From NCBI GenBank assembly GCA_016793325.1, contig JAEUKI010000082.1, positions 40,715-104,714 of the forward strand: 64,000 nt of DNA, read 5' to 3'. Made by a program: the position numbers and the translations under genes. A model generated the notes under the pieces. The model was not told the DNA's origin. It made no database searches and saw nothing but the letters and a program-made list of their open reading frames with translations. The DNA comes from Myxococcales bacterium (lineage in GTDB: Bacteria > Myxococcota_A > Polyangia > Polyangiales > Ga0077539). Shown here one piece after another: positions 8,238-16,297 of this stretch (its first letter is position 1; the number at the start of each line of letters is the position of its first letter).

Positions 8238-9359
8238 ATGGCGAAGCTTCCGCCTTTGTTTCAGCGCGCGTCGTGGGAGCCGAAGCCTCACCCGCTCGTC
8301 GAGGCCGCCGCGTCGCGCGCGCGCGCGCTGCGGGTGCTCGCGCCGGACGCGACGATGGAGTCCCTCGGCAGCGAAGCGCGCTCGTTTGTCGACGACTGCG
8401 CGAACGAGCTGTGGGCGACAGCGTTTGCAGAGCCCGTGTTGCGCGACGCTCGCTTCGACGCGCTCGGGCAGCTCGGCTCGACGTTGTTCACGTCGGACAA
8501 CGCGTGGGTCGACGGGCGCTCGACTGGATTGGCCGAGGTCGCAGCGCTCGACGCCGCGTGCGCGTCGCAGCGCGAGCGCGAACCGAAGCGCTCGTTCGTG
8601 CGCTCGATGCGCGAGGCGGTCTCGCTGTGGGCCGGCGCGCGGGACACACGCGCTCGAACGCCGCTCGAGACAGCGAAGGCCCGGCTCGATCACGCGCTTT
8701 TGTCGCACGAGAACCTCGCGCTGGCGCTGCACTACGCGATCCGCGCGCCGCACGACGGACGCACGAGCGCGGGCGCGGTCCCGTACGCCGTGGGCGCGTA
8801 CGAGTGCATCGTGCGTGACTTGCTTTGGAGCGTCGCGTTCGAGTCGCCGTCGCCGTTCGCTGTGCAGCTGCGGCTGTGGGAGCGCGGCGTGTGGCCGGTG
8901 TGGACGCACGACGGTGAGCTGGTCGTATTCTGTCCAGCGATGGGCGACGACGCGCTCCCGCTCTGCGAAGAAGACGACCCGAACGCGTGCGCTCCGCGGA
9001 TGTGGGACCTTCGTGAGGCTGGCTACTGTTCGCTCGAGGACCAGCCTCCGTGCGCGCTCGACGAGCTCGTCGTGCTGACTGGAAGCACCGCGCCCACGAG
9101 GGTCTGGCTCGATCGAGAAGCAGAGGCGATCGTGGTGGGTCGCAGCCGCGACTGCGACCTCGTGATCCGCGACGCGACGGTGGCGCGCAGACATTGCACC
9201 TTCGCGTGGCGCGGCGACGCGTGGAACGTCTTCGACACACGAAGCACGGGCGGTACGTTTGTGAACCAAGAGCGCGTCGCGGATCGGGCGGCGCTCTGCG
9301 GAGGCGAGCTCGTGCAGCCAGGGCGTCCGTGGCTCTGGTTTCTCGGAAGTCGACAGTGA
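8238..9359 (+). CDS. FHA-domain protein
   Basis: 373 residues, no signal peptide. Residues 1-270 are an unrecognised mostly helical domain. The C-terminal 90 residues are a canonical FHA domain, with IVVGRSRDCDLVI (GRS phosphothreonine loop), ARRHC (the RxH of the SxxH motif), and STGGTFVNQERV (TGT-like and N). It should bind a phosphothreonine peptide. The kinase gene follows almost directly (GTG 3 nt, ATG 45 nt after the stop), so the natural hypothesis is that it reads the phosphorylation state of this kinase or its substrate. Confidence 0.85.
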   Translation: MAKLPPLFQRASWEPKPHPLVEAAASRARALRVLAPDATMESLGSEARSFVDDCANELWATAFAEPVLRDARFDALGQLGSTLFTSDNAWVDGRSTGLAEVAALDAACASQREREPKRSFVRSMREAVSLWAGARDTRARTPLETAKARLDHALLSHENLALALHYAIRAPHDGRTSAGAVPYAVGAYECIVRDLLWSVAFESPSPFAVQLRLWERGVWPVWTHDGELVVFCPAMGDDALPLCEEDDPNACAPRMWDLREAGYCSLEDQPPCALDELVVLTGSTAPTRVWLDREAEAIVVGRSRDCDLVIRDATVARRHCTFAWRGDAWNVFDTRSTGGTFVNQERVADRAALCGGELVQPGRPWLWFLGSRQ

Positions 9360-9404
9360 GCGGTGGCAGCGCGGGCGGGATTTCGGTACACGATGGATGG
9401 AGCG

Positions 9405-12400
9405 ATGAATCAGCGGCGTACCGCGCCGACGTTGGGGAGTCCGGGGGCTGAAGATGTCCCGAGCGTGCTGCGCGCGAGCTCGCGGGTCGGCGGTCGATAC
9501 GAGTTGATAACGTGTGTCGGTCGCGGCGGGCACGGCGAGGTGTGGGAGGCGAGCGATCCGCTGACGAGCCAGCGCGTCGCGGTGAAGCTCTTTCGAAGCG
9601 GAGATCACGGGCAGGCCGCGCGCGTTCGACGCGAGATCGCGGTGCTTCGGATGCTGCGACTGCCGGGCGTCGTCGCGATGCTCGACGAGGGCTCGGAGTC
9701 CGGCGCGCCGTACATGGTGATGGAGCTGGTCGACGGCGACCCGTTTCCTGCGAAGGGGCTGCCGGTCCCGTGGGAGCAGCTGTCGGACTGCGTCGAGCGC
9801 CTGCTCGAGGTCGTGGGGCGCATTCACGCCGCGGGCGTGATTCACCGGGACCTCAAGCCGTCCAACGTGCTCGTCGCGCCGGACGGGCGCGTGACCGTAC
9901 TCGATTTCGGGCTGTCGTTTCCGCAGACGTCTTCGTCCGATCGCTTGACCGCGGACTTCGAGTTCATGGGGACGCCCGCGTACCTCGCGCCCGAGCAGCT
10001 CACGGGCGAGGCCGTCGGTCCCGAGACGGACCTGTACGCGATCGGCGTCATGCTCTACGAGGCGCTCACGGGCACGCTCCCGCACCACGGATCGGGCATC
10101 CGCGGGTTGCTCGCGGATCGATTGACGCGAAAGCCCAAGCCCATCGGCGAGTGCGTCCCGTCGCTGCCCGCGTCGGTGCAGTCCGTCGTGATGCACCTGC
10201 TCGAGATCGATCAGAACGCGCGTCCCCTCTCCGCCGAGGCCGTGTTGCGCCGCCTGCGCGATCGGTGGGAGCCCGAGCTTCGTTCGCTCGGGCGCTTGGG
10301 CTCGAGCGAGCCCGTCGTGTCCATCGTGCGCGCGCACGCCGCTCGCGAGTCGCTCGACGTGTGGGGACCGCACGGATCGGGGCGCTCTCGGCTCCTCGCG
10401 GACGCCGCCGCGCGGTTGCGCGCCGAGGGCGTGACCGTGCTCGAGGCGACGGCGTCCGCGGCGCCGCTCGCGTCCGCGCGTTCGCTTTTGCCCGCAGAAG
10501 AAGAGCCCACGGCGGACGCGTCGCTCGACGGAGCGATCCGCCGCGTCACTGACGCCCTTCGCGCGCGGCTTCGATCGGGGGCGGCGATCTTCGTCGACGA
10601 CGCGGACCGCTGCGACGCGCTCTCGGCGCGGGTGTTCGCGAGCGTGCTCGGCGACGGATTGTTGGTGCGTGTATTCAACGCGGCGCCTCGCGCGCGAGCG
10701 CCGCGCGCGGTCGAGCTCGAGCCCCTCGGGCCGACGGACATCGAGCCGCTCTTCGAGGGGCCCGAGCGGCTGTTGCGCTTGAAGAGCGACGCCGCGCAGC
10801 AGCTGTTCGAGCGGTCCGACGGGTGGCCCCGCGCCGTGCTCGAGGAGCTCGAGGCGTGGGTGCGCGCGGGCTTTTGCCGTTGGGCCGAGCGCGCGGTGGT
10901 GATCGATCGGGCGGCGCTCGACCGGATCGCGCTCGATCCGCGGCCGATTCGGACGCGCGGCCCGGCGAGGCCCGCGCGGGCGCCGAGCGACGCGTCGCTC
11001 CCGACGCACTTGTCGATGGTGGCGCAGTGGCTCGACCTCGCGGGCGCCAACGCGAGCACGACGGTCTTGGTCGAGCTCACGGGCGAGCCGCGATGGCAGG
11101 TCGAAGCCGAGCTCGACGAGCTCGAGCAGCGCGGGCTCGTCCGCCGCGCCAACGATGGAACGCCGGTGATCGCCACGCGCGAGGCGGCGGAGTCTGTCTT
11201 CGAGTCGCGCTCGGCGGCGCACCGGGCGCTCGCGCGAGCGCTTCCTCGCGGGAGGCCCGGGAGGATTCTTCACTTGCTCGCCTCGGGCGCCAATGAAGAC
11301 CCGGCCACGGCAGAAGAGCTCGTCCGCGAGGCGCTCCTTCGTTCGGACGACCTCGCGCGCGACGGGCGGCTCGGCCCCGCGATGGTGCTCTTGTCCGACG
11401 CCATCCGCGCGCTGCGACCGCTGATCGACGGTCGCACGCTCGACCCGCGACCCTTGCTCTCGGCGTGGGTCGAGCTCGCGATCATCGCGAACTCGCCCGC
11501 CGCGCTCGACGGCGTGCTCTACGAGATCACCCGCGCGGGGGCGTCGGGGCCGCAGATGACCGCGCTCGAGCAGCTCGTGGGCGCAGCGCTGGCCGTGTCC
11601 GTGTGGGACGCGCGCGCGGCCAACCTCGTCGAGGCGCTCGAGCCCTTCGAAGACGTGCGGCTCGAGCTCGCGCGGTGCGCGGTGCGCGTGCTCGCGGCGC
11701 GACGGGTCTCGCTCGAGTCCGAAGAGCGGCGGATCGACGAGATCCTCGCGCGCTTCGCGGACGAGCGAGCGCCGTTCGTGAGGGCGCGCTGCGCGCAGTG
11801 GGTGGCTCGGCTCGAGTATCGACGGGGGCACTTCTCGCGGGCGGCGCGGCTGCACGGCGAGGCGTCGGAGCTCGAGCCGTGGCTCTCGTTGCGGACCGTG
11901 GCGCTGCTCGACGCGGCGTCGGCGCACATGGAGGCGTTCGAGCTCGCGGAGGCCGAGGTGTTCGCCGCGCGCGCGAAGGAGCTCGCCGTCACGAGCCGCA
12001 ACGCGCTGCTCGAGGGGCGAACCGAGTGGCTCTCGCGGGCGATCGCGTTTCGCTCGGGGCGGAGCCTCCCGGTGGACCACGCGCTCGTCGACGCGATCGG
12101 ACAGCTCGGGTCCAAGCAGCTCGAGGCGCTCGTGTCGCTCGGCGAGGCTGCGTTCGCGTTTCGCGCCGGCGATCTCGGGCTCGCCGCGACGCTCGCTGAG
12201 CGCGCGTACGCGCTGTGGAGCTCTGTCGGCGAGGCGATCGGCTCGCTCGTGGCGGCGGCGCTCGCCGTGCGCTGCGGTCGCGCGCTCGCGAGCGACGTGG
12301 TCCGCTCGGTGTACGAGCGCGCGCTCGCGTGCCCCATTCCTGGGGTGGGTATTCAAGCGCTCGCGCTGCTCGCCGCGAGCGGCGTCGTCAAGTCGCCTCC

Positions 12401-12548
12401 CCGCGCGGCGTTGCACAAGCTCGTCGAGGGCGTGGCCCGCGAGCACTGGTCCAAGACGATGGAGCTGCTCTCGGTGAACGAGGCGCTGGCCATGCTCGAC
12501 GCGGCGCCGGGACTGCTTACGGACCCACCGAGCAATCGCAGCCAATAA
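9405..12548 (+). CDS. Ser/Thr protein kinase fused to ATPase-like and helical-repeat regions
   Basis: About 1047 residues from the ATG at 9405, which has GGATGGAG just upstream; an ATG at 9393 and GTG at 9363 are in-frame alternatives. Residues 30-290 are a Hanks-type kinase with GRGGHGEVW, VAVK lysine about 61, HRDLKPSN about 147, DFGLS and GTPAYLAPEQ, so it looks active. Next comes an AAA/STAND-like segment: GPHGSGRSRLL resembles a Walker A (with Arg at the Lys position) and AAIFVDDADRCD a Walker B. A winged-helix-like segment (ELEQRGLVRR) and a long Ala/Glu-rich helical array resembling TPRs follow. No membrane segment. This is the myxobacterial arrangement of a kinase regulated by a STAND-type sensor. 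It is coupled to the FHA gene and overlaps the next gene tail to tail by 32 nt. Confidence 0.85.
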   Translation: MNQRRTAPTLGSPGAEDVPSVLRASSRVGGRYELITCVGRGGHGEVWEASDPLTSQRVAVKLFRSGDHGQAARVRREIAVLRMLRLPGVVAMLDEGSESGAPYMVMELVDGDPFPAKGLPVPWEQLSDCVERLLEVVGRIHAAGVIHRDLKPSNVLVAPDGRVTVLDFGLSFPQTSSSDRLTADFEFMGTPAYLAPEQLTGEAVGPETDLYAIGVMLYEALTGTLPHHGSGIRGLLADRLTRKPKPIGECVPSLPASVQSVVMHLLEIDQNARPLSAEAVLRRLRDRWEPELRSLGRLGSSEPVVSIVRAHAARESLDVWGPHGSGRSRLLADAAARLRAEGVTVLEATASAAPLASARSLLPAEEEPTADASLDGAIRRVTDALRARLRSGAAIFVDDADRCDALSARVFASVLGDGLLVRVFNAAPRARAPRAVELEPLGPTDIEPLFEGPERLLRLKSDAAQQLFERSDGWPRAVLEELEAWVRAGFCRWAERAVVIDRAALDRIALDPRPIRTRGPARPARAPSDASLPTHLSMVAQWLDLAGANASTTVLVELTGEPRWQVEAELDELEQRGLVRRANDGTPVIATREAAESVFESRSAAHRALARALPRGRPGRILHLLASGANEDPATAEELVREALLRSDDLARDGRLGPAMVLLSDAIRALRPLIDGRTLDPRPLLSAWVELAIIANSPAALDGVLYEITRAGASGPQMTALEQLVGAALAVSVWDARAANLVEALEPFEDVRLELARCAVRVLAARRVSLESEERRIDEILARFADERAPFVRARCAQWVARLEYRRGHFSRAARLHGEASELEPWLSLRTVALLDAASAHMEAFELAEAEVFAARAKELAVTSRNALLEGRTEWLSRAIAFRSGRSLPVDHALVDAIGQLGSKQLEALVSLGEAAFAFRAGDLGLAATLAERAYALWSSVGEAIGSLVAAALAVRCGRALASDVVRSVYERALACPIPGVGIQALALLAASGVVKSPPRAALHKLVEGVAREHWSKTMELLSVNEALAMLDAAPGLLTDPPSNRSQ

Positions 12549-12972
12549 ACTGGACGTTCGGGTAGAACGGCAGCGTCGACCCGAACGCCTCGGGCTGGTT
12601 CGGATCGAACGTGCTCGGCACGGGGCCGAGATAGATGTACTGCGTCGTGACGACTGGGTTGCCGGGGCCCGGCCACACGTACTTCTGGTAGCCGCCCGAG
12701 GCCTTGGTGCAGAGGTAGTAGTACTCGATGCTCGGGCTGCTGCCGGGCGTGACGACGATGTTGCCGACGGGGCTGTTGTTCTGCTTCATCTCGAAGTAGC
12801 CGAAGTCGAGCTGCATCGAGTGGTCGCCAGAGCCGCTCTTGGTCGAGGCCTTTGTGGCCTTCTTTGCGGGCTTTGCGGGCTTCGCGGGCTTCGCGGTCGC
12901 CTTCGCGGGCTTGGCCGCGCTCTTCTTCGCGGTCGCCTTGCTCGAGACCTTTGTTGTCTTCGCTTTTGCCAT
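12517..12972 (-). CDS. Small protein with histone-H1-like Lys/Ala/Pro tail
   Basis: 151 residues from an ATG with a strong GGAGGAGAGG ribosome site, suggesting high expression. Residues 2-47 are almost only Lys, Ala, Pro, Thr and Ser with KPAK and AKPAK repeats, as in histone H1 C-tails and bacterial H1-like proteins. The following 100 residues are a separate, acidic-to-neutral, aromatic-rich segment (EYYYLC, TTQYIYLGP) ending in a GCDC motif that I do not recognise. Its 3' end overlaps the kinase gene by 32 nt on the opposite strand. DNA or RNA binding by the tail is inferred from composition only. Confidence 0.7.
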   Translation of the reverse strand: MAKAKTTKVSSKATAKKSAAKPAKATAKPAKPAKPAKKATKASTKSGSGDHSMQLDFGYFEMKQNNSPVGNIVVTPGSSPSIEYYYLCTKASGGYQKYVWPGPGNPVVTTQYIYLGPVPSTFDPNQPEAFGSTLPFYPNVQFIGCDCSVGP

Positions 12973-13207
12973 CGATTCCTCTCCTCCGACGATCGAGTGA
13001 AGCGTCCGGTGACGCGCGATCATTCTAGAGGCCGAGCTGCAACAATGGACAACATGAAAGCGTGTCCGGCAGCGTGCGCCCCGTGACGGCTCCGCGTCGA
13101 TCGCCGCACGCGAGAAGTCGTTCGGAGCGAAAAGAACCACGCGTTCCTGCTGGTCACCGCCGTCTGCCGCCGCGGCGCCGAGCAACTTTCACCCCCTTAC
13201 CTTCGCG

Positions 13208-14629
13208 TCACGCCTTGGCGGGCGTGCGCTTGAGGTAGCGCCCAGCCCCGCGCTCGACGCGCAGGTCGCCGTCTTTGAACTGGAGCCTTCCGTTGACCAC
13301 GGTGTGGGTCACGCGGCCCTTCTGCTCGAAGCCCTCGAAGATGTTTCGGTCGACGTTTTGTCGGTGCGTCTTCGCAGAGATCTTGCTCGTCCCCGTCGGG
13401 TCGTAGACGACCACGTCCGCGTCGGCGCCCACGGCGATCGCCCCCTTGCGGGGATAGAGCCCGAAGATCTTCGCGGGCTGCGTGCAGCATACGTCGACGA
13501 ACTGCTGCGGCGTGATTCGCCCCGTGGCGACGCCGTAGGTCCACATGAGCGACATGCGGTTCTCGATGCCCGCGGCGCCGTTGGGGATCTTTCGAAAATC
13601 ATCGCGGCCCATGATCTTCTGATCGCTCTGGCGGAAGGGACAGTGATCGGTCGCGACGTGCTGGATCGCGCCGTTCGACAGCGCGTTCCACAAGTAGTCT
13701 TGGTGGCCGACGGGGCGGATCGGCGGGGACATCACGTACGCAGCGCCTTCGAAGTCGGGCTTGTCGTAGACGCTGTCGTCGAGCAAGAGGTACTGCGGGC
13801 ACGTCTCGACCAAGACCTTTTGGCCCTCTTGGCGCGCGCGATACACCGCGTCCATCGACTCTTTGCACGTGAGGTGAACGATGTAGACCGGCTGCGCCTC
13901 GTGCGCTCCGGCCATGTGCCCGTTGCGCGCGTCGCTCGCGGCGCGGGCCAGTTGAATCACACGGTTGGTGGCCTCTCCCTCGAGGTACGCAGGGCGAGAC
14001 GCCGCGTGCCACTTCGGCTCTTTGAGGCCGCGCTCGGCGAGGCGCGTCTGCAGCGCGACGACCGCGTCTCCGTGCTCGCAGTGCGACGTGACGAGGGCGC
14101 CGAGCTTGTACGCCGTGTCGAGCACGCCCACCAATTCAACGTCGTCGACGCCGATCGCGCCGCGGTACGCCATGAAGATCTTGAACGACTGGATCCCGTC
14201 GTTGTGAAAGACGTGCTCCATCTCGTTGCGAACCTGGTCGCCGAACCACGTCACGGCCATGTGAAACGCGTAGTCGCTGACGGACTTCTTCGCGTTGTTC
14301 ATCCAGAAGTCCCGCGCGTCGAGCAGGGACTGATTTCGGTTGGGGATGATGAAGTCGATGATGGTCGTGGTGCCGCCCGCGACGCCCGCGGCGGTGCCGG
14401 TGTAAAAATCATCGGCGCTGACGGTGCCCATGAAGGGCAGCTCCATGTGCGTGTGCGCGTCGATTCCGCCGGGAAACACATACTGTCCCCGCGCGTCGAT
14501 GACCTCGGCTCCCGCGGGCGCGTCGAGGTCTTTGCCGACGGCCTTGATCTGTCCGTCTTCGCAGACGACGTCGGCTACGAATTGATCGACCGCGGTGAGA
14601 ACGGTTCCGCCCTTGATGACGATTGCCAT
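13208..14629 (-). CDS. hydA: Dihydropyrimidinase / D-hydantoinase
   Basis: Hydrolytic ring opening of dihydrouracil or dihydrothymine to N-carbamoyl-beta-amino acids, step two of reductive pyrimidine catabolism. 473 residues, normal length. All metal ligands of the cyclic amidohydrolase fold are visible: His59 and His61 (DAHTH), Lys150 for carbamylation (SFKIFMAYRG), His183 (SHCEHGD), His252 (VHLTCK) and Asp328 (ATDHCPF). The start MAIVIKGGTVL was chosen because family similarity begins there. It is transcribed divergently from preT-preA across a 289-bp gap. No beta-ureidopropionase is present in the window. Confidence 0.93.
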   Translation of the reverse strand: MAIVIKGGTVLTAVDQFVADVVCEDGQIKAVGKDLDAPAGAEVIDARGQYVFPGGIDAHTHMELPFMGTVSADDFYTGTAAGVAGGTTTIIDFIIPNRNQSLLDARDFWMNNAKKSVSDYAFHMAVTWFGDQVRNEMEHVFHNDGIQSFKIFMAYRGAIGVDDVELVGVLDTAYKLGALVTSHCEHGDAVVALQTRLAERGLKEPKWHAASRPAYLEGEATNRVIQLARAASDARNGHMAGAHEAQPVYIVHLTCKESMDAVYRARQEGQKVLVETCPQYLLLDDSVYDKPDFEGAAYVMSPPIRPVGHQDYLWNALSNGAIQHVATDHCPFRQSDQKIMGRDDFRKIPNGAAGIENRMSLMWTYGVATGRITPQQFVDVCCTQPAKIFGLYPRKGAIAVGADADVVVYDPTGTSKISAKTHRQNVDRNIFEGFEQKGRVTHTVVNGRLQFKDGDLRVERGAGRYLKRTPAKA

Positions 14630-14797
14630 AGGAGCCCTCTTTTCGTGTGCGCGCCCGGCGTCGGGCCGGGAGCGAAGCGTGGAGGGTACCGACGAGTGCG
14701 CGTCGCGCTCAACGCCCAAGCGCGCGTGCGGCGCGTGCGTCGGCGGTGTTCGACCGATCGTCGGACATGCTTGGACGCAGTGCGGCTTTGAATCTCG

Positions 14798-14827
14798 TTG
14801 ACACCGTCGCGAGCGGCTCTCGATACT
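14798..14827 (+). promoter_or_regulatory. Candidate sigma70-type promoter for preT-preA
   Basis: TTGACA at 14798-14803, an 18-nt spacer, and GATACT at 14822-14827 (4 of 6 to TATAAT), about 90 nt before the preT ATG. A perfect -35 box is rare in this GC-rich background. The same hydA-preT gap also contains a CCCGGC/GCCGGG inverted repeat (14654-14670) near the hydA start, which could be an operator. Sequence-only call. Confidence 0.45.
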
Positions 14828-14918
14828 CTCGCATCGTCTTTCGCTGGGATTTCAGCGGGCTCGATCGCTGTTTCGATCGCCGCCCCCAACGCTGCGAAGG
14901 CCGGAGGGAACTCTTTCG

Positions 14919-16280
14919 ATGCGACCTCTTCCTGTGCTCCCACAACTGCCCGACGGCCGGCTCGAAGAGGGCTTCGCTGAGTCGAAGCCCGCGTACAACG
15001 AGGCCGAGGCGGTCACCGAAGCCAACCGTTGTCTCTATTGCGTGGACGCTCCGTGCGTGAAGTCGTGCCCGACGGGCATCGATATCCCGGAGTTTATCCG
15101 CAAGATCGCGACGGGCAACGTGAAGGGCGCCGCGCGGACGATCCTCGCGGAGAACATCCTCGGCTACTCGTGCGCTCGCGTCTGTCCGGTCGAGGTCCTC
15201 TGCGCGGGCGGCTGCGTGTACAACGCATGGGGAAGGCAGCCGATCGCGATCGGAAGACTTCAGCGGTTCGCCACGGAGACGACGCTCGCGCAAGGCGGGA
15301 TGCGCGCGCTGTACGCGTCGAAGATCAAGCCGAAGACGGGCAAGCGCGTCGCGCTCGTGGGCGCCGGTCCCGCGAGCCTCGCGGCCGCGGCGCTGCTCGC
15401 GATGGAGGGTCACGAGTGCGTGATCTTCGAGCGAAAGCAGTACGCGGGCGGGCTCAACACGCTCGGGATCGCGCCGTACAAGCTCAAGGCCAACGACGCG
15501 ATGAAAGAGATCGCGTGGATCTTCGAGCTCGGCGCGATCGAGCTCCGAACGGGCACGAGCGTCGTCTCGGGAGACATCTCCATCGAGGGAACGGTCACCG
15601 CGAAGTCCCTCTTGCGCGATTTCGACGCGGTATTTCTAGGCTTGGGCCTCGGCCCCGACAGCGCGCTCGGCGCGAAGAACGAGGCGGGCCCCGGCGTCTA
15701 CGGCGCCGTGGACCTCATCGAGAAGATCAAGAGCGACCCCGCGATGACGCTGAAGGGCGTCACTCACGCGCTCGTGATCGGCGGAGGAAACACCGCGATC
15801 GACATCGCCCACGAGCTCGCGCTCTTGAACGTGGGTGACGTCGCGATGGTCTACCGCCGCGGCCGCGAGGACATGTCCGCGTACGCACACGAAATCGAGT
15901 ACGGCATGAAGCACGGCGTTCGCGTGCTCACCGAGCGCGTGCTCACCGAGGTCGTCCGCGACGCGAGCGGCAACGTCACGCACGGCAAGCTCGCCCGCGC
16001 CCAGGGCGGAAAGCCCGTCCCGGGCACGGAAGAGACCGTCCCGTGTCAGCTCATCGCGATGGCGATCGGGCAGAGCCGCGCGACCGAAGTAGCGACGGCG
16101 TTCGACGGAGTGGCGCTCGACAGCAAGGGCAGGGTGGTGGTCGACCCGACGACGCACCGCACGGGCAACGCGAAGGTGTGGTCCGGCGGCGACTGCGTAA
16201 ACGGCGGCAAAGAAGTGGTCAACGCAGCGCAAGAGGCGAAGCTGGCCGTGCGCGACATGCTCCGCGCGCTCGCGGGTTAA
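14919..16280 (+). CDS. preT: NAD-dependent dihydropyrimidine dehydrogenase, FAD/Fe-S subunit PreT
   Basis: Electron-input subunit of the bacterial dihydropyrimidine dehydrogenase, passing electrons from NADH to PreA for reduction of uracil/thymine. 453 residues. N-terminal Cys clusters CLYCVDAPCVKSCPTG and CARVCPVEVLCAGGC bind [4Fe-4S] centres. ALVGAGPASLAAAALL binds FAD and LVIGGGNTAIDIAHELAL binds NAD(P)H, as in the glutamate-synthase small-subunit family. The 17-nt gap to preA and the shared pathway support one operon. A sigma70-like promoter is visible about 90 nt upstream. Confidence 0.92.
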   Translation: MRPLPVLPQLPDGRLEEGFAESKPAYNEAEAVTEANRCLYCVDAPCVKSCPTGIDIPEFIRKIATGNVKGAARTILAENILGYSCARVCPVEVLCAGGCVYNAWGRQPIAIGRLQRFATETTLAQGGMRALYASKIKPKTGKRVALVGAGPASLAAAALLAMEGHECVIFERKQYAGGLNTLGIAPYKLKANDAMKEIAWIFELGAIELRTGTSVVSGDISIEGTVTAKSLLRDFDAVFLGLGLGPDSALGAKNEAGPGVYGAVDLIEKIKSDPAMTLKGVTHALVIGGGNTAIDIAHELALLNVGDVAMVYRRGREDMSAYAHEIEYGMKHGVRVLTERVLTEVVRDASGNVTHGKLARAQGGKPVPGTEETVPCQLIAMAIGQSRATEVATAFDGVALDSKGRVVVDPTTHRTGNAKVWSGGDCVNGGKEVVNAAQEAKLAVRDMLRALAG

Positions 16281-16297
16281 CAGAGAGAACCAAAGCC

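Noticed and set aside
7317..12545. A single minus-strand open frame of over 1,700 codons across the FHA and kinase genes
   Set aside because: Its composition is Arg/Ala/His-rich without domains, and it mirrors codon-position GC bias of the well-supported plus-strand genes; it is an antisense artefact.
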